64,000 nt of DNA from Omphalotus guepiniiformis (lineage: Eukaryota; Basidiomycota; Agaricomycetes; Agaricales; Omphalotaceae): NCBI GenBank assembly GCA_028554645.1, contig JAQOOI010000004.1:1-64000 (forward strand), written 5' to 3'. Positions 34,139-46,449 of the stretch are shown in pieces; position 1 is the stretch's first letter; every line of letters begins with the position of its first letter. A program made the position numbers and the translations under genes. Below the pieces are notes generated by a model, which was given only the letters and a program-made list of their open reading frames with translations, did not search any database and was not told the origin of the DNA.

Positions 34139-34499
34139 ATAAATAAATGTACTGTTTTTTTGTAGCTTTGTTTCAACCATTTGCAAGGGAGTCGTGTATT
34201 ATTACATCCAATAACATGTCGTGCTCACACACAAGTTTACCACACATATAAAAGATGCGAAAAGCGAGCCAACATCCTTCGAAGGAATTCCGAATGAATC
34301 AATTCTGACTGGTAATATACACGAATTCAAAAAGTGAGACAGACAGAGAAGATCGAAACGAAAGTCGACCGCGACAGCAGAACTGTCATCTAAAAAGGAC
34401 TAGAAGAATGAACTCCACTGACTTGCGTTGCAAGAGACAAATACGAGACGTACCATAGATAAATAGCCACCCTCAACCGCCGAGGTATCGGTATCGGTA
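34139..34499. other. Spacer between tannase and Dap1 copy 1
   Basis: Non-coding. The sequence from about 34190 to 34500 has a diverged partner at 43105-43405 (GAGCCAACAT, AAGGAATTCCGAATG, GTGAGACAGACAGAGAAGAT), part of the segmental duplication. Confidence 0.6.
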
Positions 34500-35100
34500 T
34501 CACAAAGCGCTCTGCTGCGGCCTATTCCTAACCTCATTCCCAGCAACAGCAGCAGGTAATTCTTTTACTCTTTCAACGACGTTATACTAATTCCTACACG
34601 CAAACCTACCATTCAGTACAAGTAGAACTGACAACGAAAGGAAAGAAGGATGACGCACAAGAAAAATTCATGCCAATCATCCAAAGCCTTCCTATCCTTC
34701 GCATCAAGCTGACTATACTCCGGTATAGCATGTTCAGCTTTGCGACTACTCATTCCAAGTCCCTTCGCCTTTGCCTGCGAATATGCTGTATGATTTTCCT
34801 GGACCGTACGCGTCTTTTTTGTGTGTTACGTTGAATACTGTGCCTAATAGGGATGGGGGAATGAGAATAGGGTCGAAGTGGAATTGCGATTTTTTTCTAC
34901 CTTTGATAGACACGTATATCGGCCTGGAAGGATCAGACGCATCGTAAACTTGAAGCTCTTCTAACGTGTATGGGTCATCCTTTGGAGGCGAAAGATCCGT
35001 CCTTGCTGGCTGCATAATTGTCTTCGTGGTGTTCTCCTGGCTAGTGTCTCCTTGTGATAAAGTCAAAGCAGCAGTCCGTCGCCGTGGTCGCCAAAGTCTT
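34500..35100 (-). pseudogene. Dap1/MAPR-like cytochrome b5-fold gene, broken copy 1
   Basis: Compared with the intact copy at 43406-44096, the first exon reads MQPARTDLSPPKDDPYTLEE and PIYVSIKG, and the second TVFNVTHKKDAYGPGKSYSI, so the heme-binding core is recognisable. Three lesions are seen. The N-terminal membrane segment is missing or diverged above about 35070. A net 5-base loss after FAGK (about 34775-34790) shifts frame into an early stop. The last exon has TAG where the intact copy has CGG (about 34602). The copy is therefore a pseudogene. Confidence 0.75.
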
Positions 35101-36621
35101 GTTTTTCGTGATTAATCGTACAGGTGCCAGTTTGCCTTTCTGCACTTTTGGACCTCTCTCTCCACGCTTATCGTTGCCAGCATCTCGTTTTCTGATGACC
35201 TGAGAATTTTGACGTTTGATTAATAGAATTCGAGCACTAACAGATACACGAAGACGACGAGCAAGAAAACGATGCAGGGATAATATACAGGAAGTTTTCG
35301 CGATGATAATGCGGTAGCGTCGACCCTAGGAGGATATGGTAGAGAAGAAGCGGGGATCGTGTATCAGTTCGATCGTTCAGTTGACTATATGCATGTCTAT
35401 TCGAGAGATGAATGAGGTTCAGAGACGTTCGCAGGTAAAGAAGATACGAATGCTCACCAAGCTCCGCCTAGTATAACACCGACCTCTCTAACGGTCGTCT
35501 CATCAACGTTCCCAATAATCTCAACAAATTATCTAGTGATGCCAGAGTCGCGAAGCACCTCGTTAGAATTTAAGTAGCATACACTTAATATCCAAGATAC
35601 TCACCCCGGAGAATTATACTTATAAGTTCACCTCCGTCAGCAGCTTGCACTGTGACTGCTTTCCGTCATCTGCCCATTCAACCACAACGGCATTAGTCGT
35701 TGTTCTATTAAATACAAAAGAACAAGGATATCATGAACAGTAAGGACCTTGCATGCAATCCTGACAGTTTTCGCTTAGGATTCGTGGCATAATCGCAGAG
35801 TTTACACGAGGTGATATAAGGTGATATCTGGTCGGCCATTGGAAACTCGATTGGGTGGGACGCGTTCGGTTCGTTGTGAAACAGGAAGAAAAGAGTACAC
35901 GTCTGTGGCGTGAGAACGTTATCTGGAGGAAGGCACGTGCGGGTCACACAGCATCGCTGACTCAGAGACGCGTCGGCCCAACGCGAGGAACAAGCCAAAG
36001 AATGATCTGAGTGAAAAGTAGCCTGAAAGCTAGGAAGCGCGTGTGCGAGCAACTTACATTGCAAACTTGCCTTCGAACCTCGAAATTCGAGAAGAGAGTC
36101 TTGATTCGTGAGTGGACGAAGCATCGTTACTTAACTTGCGCAGAAGCTGATGTATGTCTTCACACATGCCTCTATCAGCTATTTATAAGTAGTGAGCGCT
36201 TCGCTGATCTCTCCGTGTCTGATGCGGTTGTTTGAAGCGGAACAGGAGCACTGAGAAGTTGAATTTCAACCGGGAATTTTGCGTACCCTGCAATGAAGAT
36301 ATGACAAAGTTCGAAGGAATAGCAAGATTTGAATGACATCCGGATATAGTCGACAGATCAACGTATCTCACCGCTTTACGATAAATGTGCATATTGATCA
36401 CAATACATAGTAAAACCTTCGTATACTAATTCTACATTCTACTTTCGCTTCCCTATAATCTATGAAAGTCTCCTTGGCCCGCGATTTGCCTATCCATCTA
36501 TCTTGAAGGACACAATGAAATGAAATAATAGCCCAAATCATGAGCCCTAGAATGCGAGTGGCATTTGTTGAATTCCACCATCGACGACCCGCAAGAAAGT
36601 TCAGACACATCCCGGCGGCGG
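35101..36621. other. Gap, no recognised gene
   Basis: Only short unrelated open frames (longest - 35708-36124, not recognised, Cys/Ser-rich, likely chance). Nothing functional can be named. Confidence 0.4.
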
Positions 36622-37119
36622 TCAAAACTGAACCACAGTCGGCTGTGCACTGAAATCTCTAAGCCGCATCAAAGCTGGAAGACACACTTTGTTAACACGA
36701 TCATAGATCTCGCCGACATCGCAAGGAAGAGAAAGGGCCTCTCGGTGATGCAGAAGACATAAGAAACGAATACACCATGACGCGGGTGTCCAAGCCAACT
36801 GCCCACTGCAGTCATGATGCTCCCGATCCGCGCGAAACCCTAACGCATATTTTTCTATCTCCTTCATCCCATGGTACTGCAGCGTCGCCACATGCACGAC
36901 TCCAATTAAGTTGGGTGATTGCGCGAGGGCACAGGTTTCGTGCGCCAGAACCCAACGATCTCTAGTATAGTTGCGGACTATCTGGTAGACGCGTGTATCT
37001 TTGGAGAAATAGTTGATATTGTGAAGGACGATGGCCCAGTGAGGACTGGACATGGGCCAACCTAGCTCGTCAACCTGGTAGTATAAGGCAATGCCAATGT
37101 GAGCCAGGTGGGAAGACAT
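36622..37119 (-). CDS. Uncharacterised fungal protein, possibly papain-like fold family
   Basis: A single-exon frame of 165 aa from ATG. It begins MSSHLAHIGIALYYQ and has SSPHWAIVLHNINYFSKDTR, VYQIVRNYTRDRWVLAHETC, LIGVVHVATLQ and WTPASWCIRFLCLLHHREAL. This layout (HW near the N-terminus, VYQI--G--W, a WC/W-W block with one Cys, conserved Asp/Tyr near the C-terminus) is that of a small fungal family I recall as DUF6914. Family members often look like circularly permuted cysteine hydrolases, but no activity is established to my knowledge. No signal peptide or membrane span. There is no close neighbour on the same strand, so no context clue. Confidence 0.6.
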   Translation of the reverse strand: MSSHLAHIGIALYYQVDELGWPMSSPHWAIVLHNINYFSKDTRVYQIVRNYTRDRWVLAHETCALAQSPNLIGVVHVATLQYHGMKEIEKYALGFRADREHHDCSGQLAWTPASWCIRFLCLLHHREALSLPCDVGEIYDRVNKVCLPALMRLRDFSAQPTVVQF

Positions 37120-37916
37120 TTCGGTGTAACTGGAGGATGGGTTGTTGACTGTGTTAAAGGTGTTCAGGTGCGTTGTAGTCGCTATCCAGTGAGAGGTGAT
37201 TGGCGAGCGACCTTAGACTGGCTTTATAGGTATAAATCAAAGTAATTCAAGTGGCCAAAGAATCGCATGGAACAATGGTGGCGAAGGAGTACTTGAGTGG
37301 CCATTCAGCTGAAACAAAGGGCGCTCATTCATGTCCACAACGCAGGGGGAACCGTCCATTGTATACCACATCCCACATCCACCATCGCTCATTGAGTGTC
37401 TGATTCGCTTGACGGCCTCATCGAGTCACCGATGAGGTGAAAGAAACCGTCCACGCGCACCACATAAATAACTCCAACGCCCGTTCTCCCGATAAAACCA
37501 TTGTTAACTTTCGACGGCTGTAGAGTTCGTGGGGTTTTTGATATCTGACCATGAAAAGTGGAAGATATCGGGAGCTGGGAGGCAAACGAACCTTAGAAGT
37601 TAGAGAGCTTGCCGAGGGTTTCGTCACGGATTGGTGAAAGCATAGAATACCACGCACATGTGACCTTTTGTGCGGGCGCTTGCGAGGCGTCTAACTACTA
37701 CCAAAGTTGTTCGTGAAACTACATTGCCTTAGTAGCAAGAAAAGAAGGTAAGGAATAAAATGCATTAAAGTCCGGTATATTTAGCAATTATACGTCAATC
37801 TAATCCAAAGAAAGGTCCGAAGATTCGTTATCTATTTCCATTCAAACGCTCTTCCCAAACATCCACAACGTCAGCATAACTTTTCTAGCCCCCCTCGACT
37901 AACTCTCAGTCAACAC
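37120..37916. other. Gap with a small nested hairpin
   Basis: At 37411-37451 an outer stem GACGG/CCGTC encloses a perfect 8-bp hairpin CCTCATCG-6 nt-CGATGAGG and the bulge TGAAAGAAA. The minus open frame over it (37418-37657) is not recognised. The rest is featureless. Confidence 0.4.
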
Positions 37917-39770
37917 TCACTCTTCAACAGAGGTAGGGAACATAAACACGTCTTGAGGATCCAACTCATCCTTCAAAGACCTCAACCTCGCATAATTCGA
38001 ATCAAAGTACAATTGCTCCCCTGCAATTTCCAAAACAGAAAAGTACTCAATTAACGGCGGATATTATAAAAGGAGGGAGAAATATAACGCACAATTAGCC
38101 AGCCTATTATCGATGTAATTAGCATAAGCACCATAGTTCCAATTCGTAGGCATCTTCGAAGTTAGACTGACGACAAGTCCATCTAAGAAAGTGAAGCCTG
38201 ATTCGGGATACGGAGGTAGGCCATTGGCGGAGGAAGCGTAAAGCTGCATCGTGAATAGGGTATCACGACGAGAGAAAGCGGTAGCGTTGTTGGGAATTTC
38301 TCGGATTTTGGAGTTGGGGCCACCGTAGAGCTCGACCTCTACGAACCAATTCTGATAGCAGGATTAGATGAAAAATACTGAGAGGCTTAAGGAAGAGAAA
38401 AGCATACAGTGTCTGAATCGTATCCTTCATTGGAAAGATACTCCATGAATGAAGTACATGCCTCGAGAGTCATAGGCTGCGTCTCCGGCGTCGTGATTGA
38501 TTTAGCATAAAACGTATCCGAACTATCAGGTTCCGTTGACACAGTGTTAAGGTCTTTCCCGCCCAGCACTTGGACCGAGTCGATATACGTTCCATTGCCT
38601 GAAAACACGACTGTATCTGGTGTAGGCATCACATCGAGCCATGGTTGCAGAGTCGAACTCAAAGCACTCTCCTCGCCGTACCAAGCACCAGTAAGACCGA
38701 AAGTAACACTTCCCCTCTCGTTGCCCTTCGATAGAACCAATTCGGCGGCGAAAGGAGATGCCGGACCAGAGAGGGAGAAATTCTGGAACGAAAGTAGGGA
38801 TTTACCAGCGGTGGAGTAGTCCATTTGCCAAGTATATTGAAAGACCTTCGCAAACGAGGGTGCAGCGAAGGTGTTTACTTCAATGGACGTCGAGATAGCG
38901 AAAGAAGGAGCTGCGCCTCGGAGTGCCTATAATTAGGCATGAGGTGAGCATAAAAAACGTGCATTTGAAATAACCGGAATTACTGACCCAAAAGAGATCT
39001 GGGTAAGATGATTCGGTCGCTCTCACTATGGTTCCATTTGCGAGGACGGCATTAATGGCGAATATAGTATCCAGAGTTAGACCCCACTGCCTCGACGTAA
39101 ATCCATAACCACCGAAAGCTGATAGTCCGAGGGGTTTGTGAGTTGTATGAACTTAAAGAAAGCAGCATAAAAGGCGTACAAGAATGACCCCCAATCCCTA
39201 CGTATGGACAAGTCCCATGTGGAAGTGCACGTCCAGCATAGTTAAGTGTCAATGCAACGTCACCAAGCCTATTCCCAGACCCAATAACAGCGGTGTTGGT
39301 CGAAGAATCAACGGATATAGATTTCATTTGGCTTAAATCGACGACCAGAGAACCATTCTTGCCTCCTAACCCGTTCGCGATATAGCTATGCTGTGACTTT
39401 GCGTCAACGAACGTGGGTGTGGTAAAGATGGAAGAAGACATACCCCTCCACCTCGTGCAACGACCTGCATGTTGTTTGCTGCTCCAAGCTTCACGATTGT
39501 TGAAACGTCTTCTGGCGTAGACGGATAGGATACTGCACTTGGCTCGAAAGTAAACCGCTGATTGAATGTATAGAGATATATCAATTCTGGCAGTTTCGGA
39601 AACGAAAGAAAAAAGTATAGAAACTACGCACATGCCTGACTAGCTGCTGCATAACCATCTTGGCCCGGGAACAGAGCAGTGATACCTGCGCCCGACAAGT
39701 CGCTGCCCAAGTCAGCGAGAGCAAGAGCAAAACTCAGAGCCACGACTATCAGAGAAAGAAGAGGGGCCAT
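37917..39770 (-). CDS. BBE-family FAD oxidase, glucooligosaccharide-oxidase-like, seven exons
   Basis: Exons (minus): 39632-39770, one ending at 39444 whose start is unclear, 39180-39390, 38988-39118, 38408-38926, 38093-38351, 37917-38020. The signal peptide MAPLLSLIVVALSFALALA starts the protein. The FAD domain (PCMH type) has FEPSAVSYPSTPEDVSTIVK, VVARGGGHSYIANGLGG and GTCPYVGIGGHS. The His of GGGHS and the Cys of TCPYVGIGGH are the two residues that bind FAD covalently in glucooligosaccharide oxidase and berberine-bridge-type enzymes. Next come GFTSRQWGLTLDTI and SYPDLFWALRGAAPSF. The C-terminal BBE block is YFDSNYARLRSLKDELDPQD. The enzyme is expected to be secreted and to oxidise sugars or oligosaccharides with H2O2 release. 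All splice joints fit except exon 1 to 2: the frame needs an acceptor before TCAATCAGCGG, where ACAT stands instead of an AG. Confidence 0.82.
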
Positions 39771-42539
39771 TGGAGTACGTAGAAGGGGTCATCTTGGCTA
39801 TGCATTTATAGGCATTTATAGCTGGCCCAAAAGAAATTAAATCATCCTTCAACAACGGAGCGGTGTCTTGAAGGTGATTATGGGGATGAGACATGGTCAA
39901 AGTGGCCCGTAGAGGATTTCGTAAACATGTTCAAACAAACCCCGCCAAAGCTCGTTCTCCCTGCTTGGATTTCTCCCAGGCTGCAACCTCCCTTTCCGCC
40001 CTTTCCGCCCTTTCCACCGCGCTTTCAAGAGATGTATTCTGAAACAAGAGAGCTCAATAATCTCAGGCCTTATCGATATTCCTGTAGCTTTCATTCTCTC
40101 AGTGGTTCTAGCTGATAAAAATCGCGTTCAAGAATCCTGCGTGATACGGCAAATGTTGCGCCTATTAGTATGTGATCGGTTTCAGAACAGTTTACTCTAA
40201 CTTACTTAGTGGTATGGATAGCCTAACAAGTTCAAGCTTAGGGACCGCTAGTGATGTCGATGACATTTTCAAGTTCCGTTCCCGCTTTCAAGTTGTTCAA
40301 TTCAATGGATTCTGTCAACGCGAGTGATATGATCTCAACTCAACCAGTGTTTTGTTTTCGTTGCGTAAAACCATTGCTTGCCTGTCTGAGGAGGTGCCAG
40401 CTCGAATGCTTGTGCTTGGTTCCATTCTTTCTTGTCTCTGTGATCCTTGACAGCCGGACGAGGACGAGGAAGTCGTTAATCATTGATCATTTCCGACCTG
40501 AACTCTCCGCTGGTTCCTCCATCCCCGTCGCACCGAAGCGCTGCCCGCTCTGATATGTCGCACGCACGTCATAACACGGAGCTACATGTCTACGCTTACA
40601 CTGCCTTCCCAGCTCCTTCACGGTGGTTATTTCCCGTACCGGACAACAATCTACGCTGGTGCGAGTCCGAGGGGTCACTTAGCTCGCAATGGGGTATACT
40701 CGGTACATTCATTTCCGTAGGCGCATCATTCTTTGTATCGTCATCGTGGAGTGCTTATACTTTTGACATAAGAAACCTATGAGGCGATACCGCAAATTCG
40801 AATGATCTATCAATAACGAAGGAAAGCCGCGATCAAAGCTATGTAGTTTAACTTCCACTCAAGACGGGGTAGGGTTTATGAGGGTTCAAGCTTTCACATC
40901 TGCAACTTTACCGCCCTTCATCGAGTCGGAGATGGGCTTCCTATATCAATCCCTACATCGACCTCTCATACTCTCTACCTCGCCATCTTACGCCACAGGA
41001 ACTGGAAGCAAAACGATGCTGCAATCTAGGACCTATGACGAAAGCATGACTCGTTTGTACTCATCAAGGTACGTACTATACACCTAGTTATTTTCAGAAC
41101 TTGGATTTATACACATACTTACTGTATACATTTTGTGTGGCGCTCACTGTAATGAGGTCGTTAAGGCTCGTTCTGGGCTAGCCTAAAGTTGCTCCTTGAT
41201 ATGAGGCTCCTCCATCTATGTATGCGCTGGTTCCGGTCCCACACTCGGCGTTTAGTGCCAGAGGCGCTAGTGTACTTTGGTGAGTTGGTGATTTCATCTT
41301 CTCGATTTGAGGTGATGACTCCATTCCCGTATCAGCGGACAGCGGACTATGTAGATGTATAACAGAATACAACGTCGGTCCTTTTATTCGACCGAAAAAG
41401 ATTTGGCGAAAAGCTCGAGGATGGGTCACCGGTGTTCCATTCTGTCACTTACATACCCTCAGCATATCGCGCAAAAACAAGAAATCTATACATACTGAGA
41501 CGTTCTAGTCTCATGCCCTTTGCAAAGTCGTGAATCGAAAGGTTCACCGGTCAATACTAGTGGTTTTCGCGATTTTCTTTCGCGGTTTTCGGGGTGATAA
41601 CATATGTTGCATTGGGTCGTTAAAATCATACGCTATTTGCGCAAACGCGAACGGTTCCGACGGGTTCTCGAAGGAAGGTGTGTGCTTTGACAATAAAATT
41701 CGCGGTGCAACAATACCGCTTGGTGGAAATGATATAGGGACCGTGTGGCGGGATCGAGTTGTCGTGATGGGGAAGAGGGTGAGGTATCGTTTGAAGAAGA
41801 GGTGGCGGTTATGAGTCACTGCAATGAGGTGATGGAGGAGAAGACCGAGCAGTCAGGAAGGGGTCACGATGCAAATTAAGGAGTATACAGCTGGTAAACT
41901 CAAACGTTCATCGATCATCCTTGACGAGTCCTTGTGTCCATCGAAGAAACTGAGGGTTCCCGCACCTCTCCTCCTTCAAGTACTTCTGGTATGCTATAGT
42001 TGAGAGGAATCAGAATTACAATGAGATAATCTTCTTCTTCAGGTCTGACCGAGTATACTTCATATCACACTATCAGCCAGCTGGTCAAGCAACTTATTCC
42101 TGAGCGCATCCAAAATTTCCTTGGGAATACCACAGCGAGGCGGGTCCCAAGGGTGGGTCCTGGATAGACAAACTGAATACCTTCAAAGCCAAACCCTCGT
42201 ACTGTGATCAACATCAAAGCAAGACAGCATACTTCTTAATGATCTACCCTGCATCAAATCACCTAGGCGTGAACAGAGATAGCAGCATTTCCTGTGAACG
42301 CCAATGCGGAGAACTTCATCCCACAAAAATTTGTTCAGACACATGACAATGCAAGAGCTAAACAGGGCGTTTACCTGGATTAAGCCAATCTCATTCGCAG
42401 CAGCTGTAAGTGCCAAGCAGTAGATTCTGTTGACCGTAGTACTAGTACTTGCATCCTGATGATGAACAGATATGCTCCATTACAAACTTCTGAGAACGTC
42501 GCTCGCCCCTAACAAGAACCATGTAAATTCGCGCTACCT
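39771..42539. other. Long gap, no recognised gene
   Basis: Many short open frames on both strands (for example + 40251-40782 and +/- 41530-41819). None has a recognisable family, and no exon chain could be built. A CCCTTTCCGCC-type direct repeat lies at about 39985-40015. Confidence 0.4.
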
Positions 42540-43110
42540 GAAAGACCCTGAAAGAGCCTGAAAGCTTCAAAATTCAAGTTCCGATTGTTCAGAATCAAAG
42601 AGTCGTCATGAGAGTCGTATCATGTGGCGCAAATCTAATATATGGGGGACTCGGAAATTGGAATGGATGACTAGTTTTCGTTTTGTCAGAAATACATACG
42701 CGAAGTTCTCACATACTGAAAGTTTTACTGTAACGCCCCATCACTCAATCCATCTTAAGTAGCTTCATCCACAAAAACTCTAATACTTGAATTTCACCGG
42801 CACCTTCGACCCCCGGGGTCCTCCTGAGTCCTGAAGAACACTTTGACTTTGATCTTGACATAGAATGTACCACTGGCACCTCATCCATTCAACGCGGCCT
42901 ATCCAAGCTAAGCTCGATATCTCCTCAAGCGCCGAGTAACGTACGTACCCACCGATGCATCTTCTTTGAACCGGTTAAGGAGGAGCGTGCTAGGGAGCCG
43001 ATTGAGAGGTTGAGGTTGAGGCTGGCGTAGAGTCCTGAAAGGAATGTGTTAGTGGCGATGGTGAGATTGGTTGAGGAAGGTGTTTCTTTTGTTTCGTTGA
43101 AGGGAGGAAG
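42540..43110 (+). pseudogene. Gutted second copy of the tannase locus
   Basis: 42570-42740 resembles the tannase 5' flank (31810-32010). About 42735-42925 resembles its N-terminal coding part (CATCACTCAATCCATCTT, TTGAATTTCACC, ACACTTTGACTTTGA, GAATGTACCA). From about 42968 the sequence jumps to the C-terminal part (AACCGGTTAAGGAGGAG, AGTCCTGAAAGGAATGTGTT, equivalent to 33837-34010). The whole middle with the catalytic residues is missing and the remaining frames are broken. Confidence 0.75.
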
Positions 43111-43405
43111 TCGCGTATTATTACATCTGCGTTGCTCACGCACGAGTTTCATATATCAGATGCGAGATTCGAGCCAATGACATTCTAAGGAATTCCGAAT
43201 GTATAAATTCTGATTGGGTGGCGAGGATGTAATATACACGAATTCAACACTCGTGAGACAGACAGAGAAGATGGAGACGAGGGTCGACGCGAAAGAAAAA
43301 GTGTCTAAAAGACGAGAAGAGTAAGCCTCACTGAGTTGCAAGACACAAATACGAGACGAACCATAGATAGCCACCCCTCAACAGTGGAGGCCTAAGGTAT
43401 CGGTA

Positions 43406-44096
43406 TCACAAAGCGCTCTGCGGCGGCCTATCCCTAACCTCATTCCCAGCAACAGCAGCAGGTAAATCCGTCACTCTCCCAACGACATTATACCGTTTCC
43501 TATTCACAAACCCATTCAGTAAACGCATAACCGACAACTCGAGAAACGAAGCGCTACGCACAAGAAAAACTCATGCCAATCATCCAAAGTCTTCCTATCC
43601 TTCTCATCAAGCTGACTATAATCCGGTATAGCATGTTCAGCTTTCAGACTACTCATCCCAAGTCCCTTTGACCCGTCTTTGCCTGCGAATATACTGTAGG
43701 ATTTTCCTGGACCGTAGACGTCTTTTTTGTGTGTTACGTCGAATACTGTGCCTAGTAGGGACGGGTAAATGGGAATAGAGTGGAAGTGGGGTTACGGTTT
43801 TTTTTTCTACCTTTGATAGACACGTATATGGGCTTGGAAGGATCAGACCCATCGTACGCTTGAAGTTCTTCTAACGTGTATGGGTCATCCTTTGGAGGTG
43901 AAAGATCCGTCCTTGCTGGCTGCATAATCGTCTTTGTCGTACTATTCTCCTTGCTTGCGTCTCCTTGTGAAGTCGAAACAGTCGTCGTTGTCGTAGGAGG
44001 AAGAGAAGAAGAAGAAGAGAAATAACCTCTACGATGTAAGAGGTATGCGAGAGGAAGAAGAATGAGAGCAGAGTATTGGATGTATTGGATGACCAT
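43406..44096 (-). CDS. Dap1/MAPR-like heme-binding (cytochrome b5-fold) membrane protein
   Basis: Three exons with canonical ends: 43811-44096, 43562-43751 and 43406-43499, giving 189 aa. Residues 1-26 (MVIQYIQYSALILLPLAYLL then HRRGYF) form a membrane anchor. A Thr/Ser-rich linker follows. The cytochrome b5-like domain has YTLEELQAYDGSDPSKPIYV, TVFDVTHKKDVYGPGKSYSI and SSLKAEHAIPDYSQLDEKDR through WHEFF. The GxxY--F--KD pattern with Tyr as heme ligand is that of membrane-associated progesterone receptor/Dap1 proteins, which bind heme in the ER and support cytochrome P450 enzymes such as the sterol 14-demethylase. It is the intact member of a duplicated pair, the other copy (34500-35100) being broken. 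Confidence 0.85.
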
Positions 44097-46449
44097 GGAT
44101 GATTCAGATGTTTGCAGTTGATTTAGGAAGGGTGCGGATTTAGCCGAAAGCCGATTGCTCTTTTTAGCTTGCGATTGCGCGTCTATTTCTCACAAAACGT
44201 TTACAGGGTTTCTACTTATACGTGTCTCTTTCCGGTGTGTTACGAAAATCTTCTTCTTTCTCATAGCTTTCCAGTGCAAGCTACGGCCACGGGCCACCCT
44301 GTATAATTAATTCATCGCACGATCTGTAACGGTGAAGAACTGAACTGAGAACGAGACTGCCTCTCAAGATGGATAATTGCAGTGAATGAGTTTAGGCAGT
44401 GGTCCGTGAACGACTAGGTGAGTTGCCTACGCACTCTCACCCTTACTCGTAGCTGAAGCGCTGACGTTCGAAAGTTCCTTGTGCGGGTTAGGCTCAGCTA
44501 GGCGACTGCGGTACTATTTCATTGTTTCCGGCTCCGAGCACCGAGAGGTTCGCAGTTGTGATGTGATTTTCCCTTGACTTGATGAGCGTTTCAAGGGAGT
44601 CAGGACGGATCACTCTATAGGATTTTGTTTTGGCGTGGCTGTTGGAAGCATAGCAGAATCTTTCTACGATGTCGGTCACGGTTGACTTGGTCCCAGTGCG
44701 TGCGTGCTCTTTTTCTCCCCTTTTGATCTGGGCTATCGAAGTGCCTCCCCCTTTTCTGCTACCCTACAGCCGCGAGACACCGTATTGGCGTAAGGTGATA
44801 GTGAGCGATTTGTACTTGCTTTAGCAGAATCCAGGTAAACTTGCTCGTGTTCAGTCTCTTCCGAGTCGAATCCGTTTGCAAATCCTCCCGACCAAGATTC
44901 GTGTTGTGTAGTGCTTCATATTCCAGCGCCTGCGGGTTATTATTCTTCCGCTCATCGTCGTCGGTTGTGTCTTGCTAGATTGCCCAAAGATTGCCCGTAG
45001 AAGTGGTCTCAACGGCCGGGGAACGTCTTCCGCATCCCGTGGCTTTGAGTTTTCTAGTTTCATCGTAGTATATAGCTACGAGTATGCTTTGTATTTTACT
45101 CCAACGTCCCAGGCAATGCTACAGTTCCTATACACATTATAATTCTTTAGCTTTTGTGTCACTTGGCAACGGTCCATTTTTTCTGCGCTATAAGAGGAAG
45201 TGAAACAAGGAGTGAAAAGGGGACAATCAATCACAATAACTCAACACGACTAAGAGGGATCCAAGAGACATAGAGAAGAATAGATTATATTTCTATGTAA
45301 GTAGTGTACAGGCAAAGGATTGGTACTTAGAAAGTTAGAATGAGAGCGACGCGCGTCGCTTATGTATTTGATCATGATCAATCGAGCCGGTTTGCCGTCC
45401 GAGTGCCGAGTGCGGCTACGAAGAATTCGCACGACCCCCCTGGTGCGGACCAGAAATGCGGGAGATGGTGGATCGGCAGCACTTCTGGAACAACTCTTAT
45501 TCCCGTTCCAATCAGACCAGTTTTCACAATCATCTCCCGCACCTGCCGACCTAGATGTCATCATGATCAGTGTTTAATATCGTATTGTACTGTTGATGAA
45601 TTGTTTGTAGCTCGTAGAATTATGTTCAGCTTATATTCGAGGAAATGTATTAATGCGTTTCAAACAGGCTGACGCGAAATCTTCTTTCGAGAGTAGGAGG
45701 TGGAGGAGGAGGAATATTTTGACCGGCTTGGGCTGAAATATTGTCTTCCTTTCCTTCCGAGAAGTAAAGCTTATGAGTAACAAACAGACGGCTGAGTCAT
45801 CTCACTCACCGTCGTGTTTACAAGCAGTGTCAACCAATCATCTTTTCGATGACTCGAAGTCTGCTAACTATCCGCTAGCTATCGACGAATGCGCCGCGCA
45901 ATCTGCGTGTAACACGTTGAAGAATGAAACTTGTGTTTCGGATTTGAGACACGAGTTAAACTAGATGAACTGAGGTATTGATCAATCGAGGGCTGGTATG
46001 TGGATCGACTACGACGATTTGCAGGTTTGGTCCACCGATGAGGCGAGGAATATATATAGTTTTCAAAATGGAAGACTTACACCAACCACACCCATCCTAT
46101 CTTTCCATTCAATCTCTCCCTCAACATTCATATGTTCAACACTCGCCCAGAGTAGTTTGAGACGTTGTGGCAGCTCTTATCTTCTCGCAAGCACTTCCAG
46201 CCAAAAGCACGTAAACGTGTTAGATTAAGTGTGTTCTTGGTGTGTACTCGCCTTAGTTGCCTATACTATGCTGACTAATAAAGACCCAGCCAAACACCTC
46301 CAATCCTCCTACGCATTACGATGCAAAAAAAACAATTCAGAGTATTAGAATGCCATATCAGGCTGATGACTATTTCGAGGAGATGGAGGGGCAGACAGGA
46401 TGACGACGACGATAGTACAACTGAAAATTTATAGATTGCTGACAAAATA
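44097..46449. other. Long gap, no recognised gene
   Basis: Open frames on both strands around 45250-45670 overlap completely and match nothing. The HNH gene ends at 46450. I see no structured repeat. Confidence 0.4.

Noticed and set aside
35708..36124. Minus-strand ORF of 138 codons
   Set aside because: Unrecognised, Cys/Ser/Phe-rich composition typical of chance frames, and no exon partners.
37411..37451. Hammerhead ribozyme
   Set aside because: The core CUGAUGA and CGAAAC words are not both present and the three-stem layout cannot be drawn.
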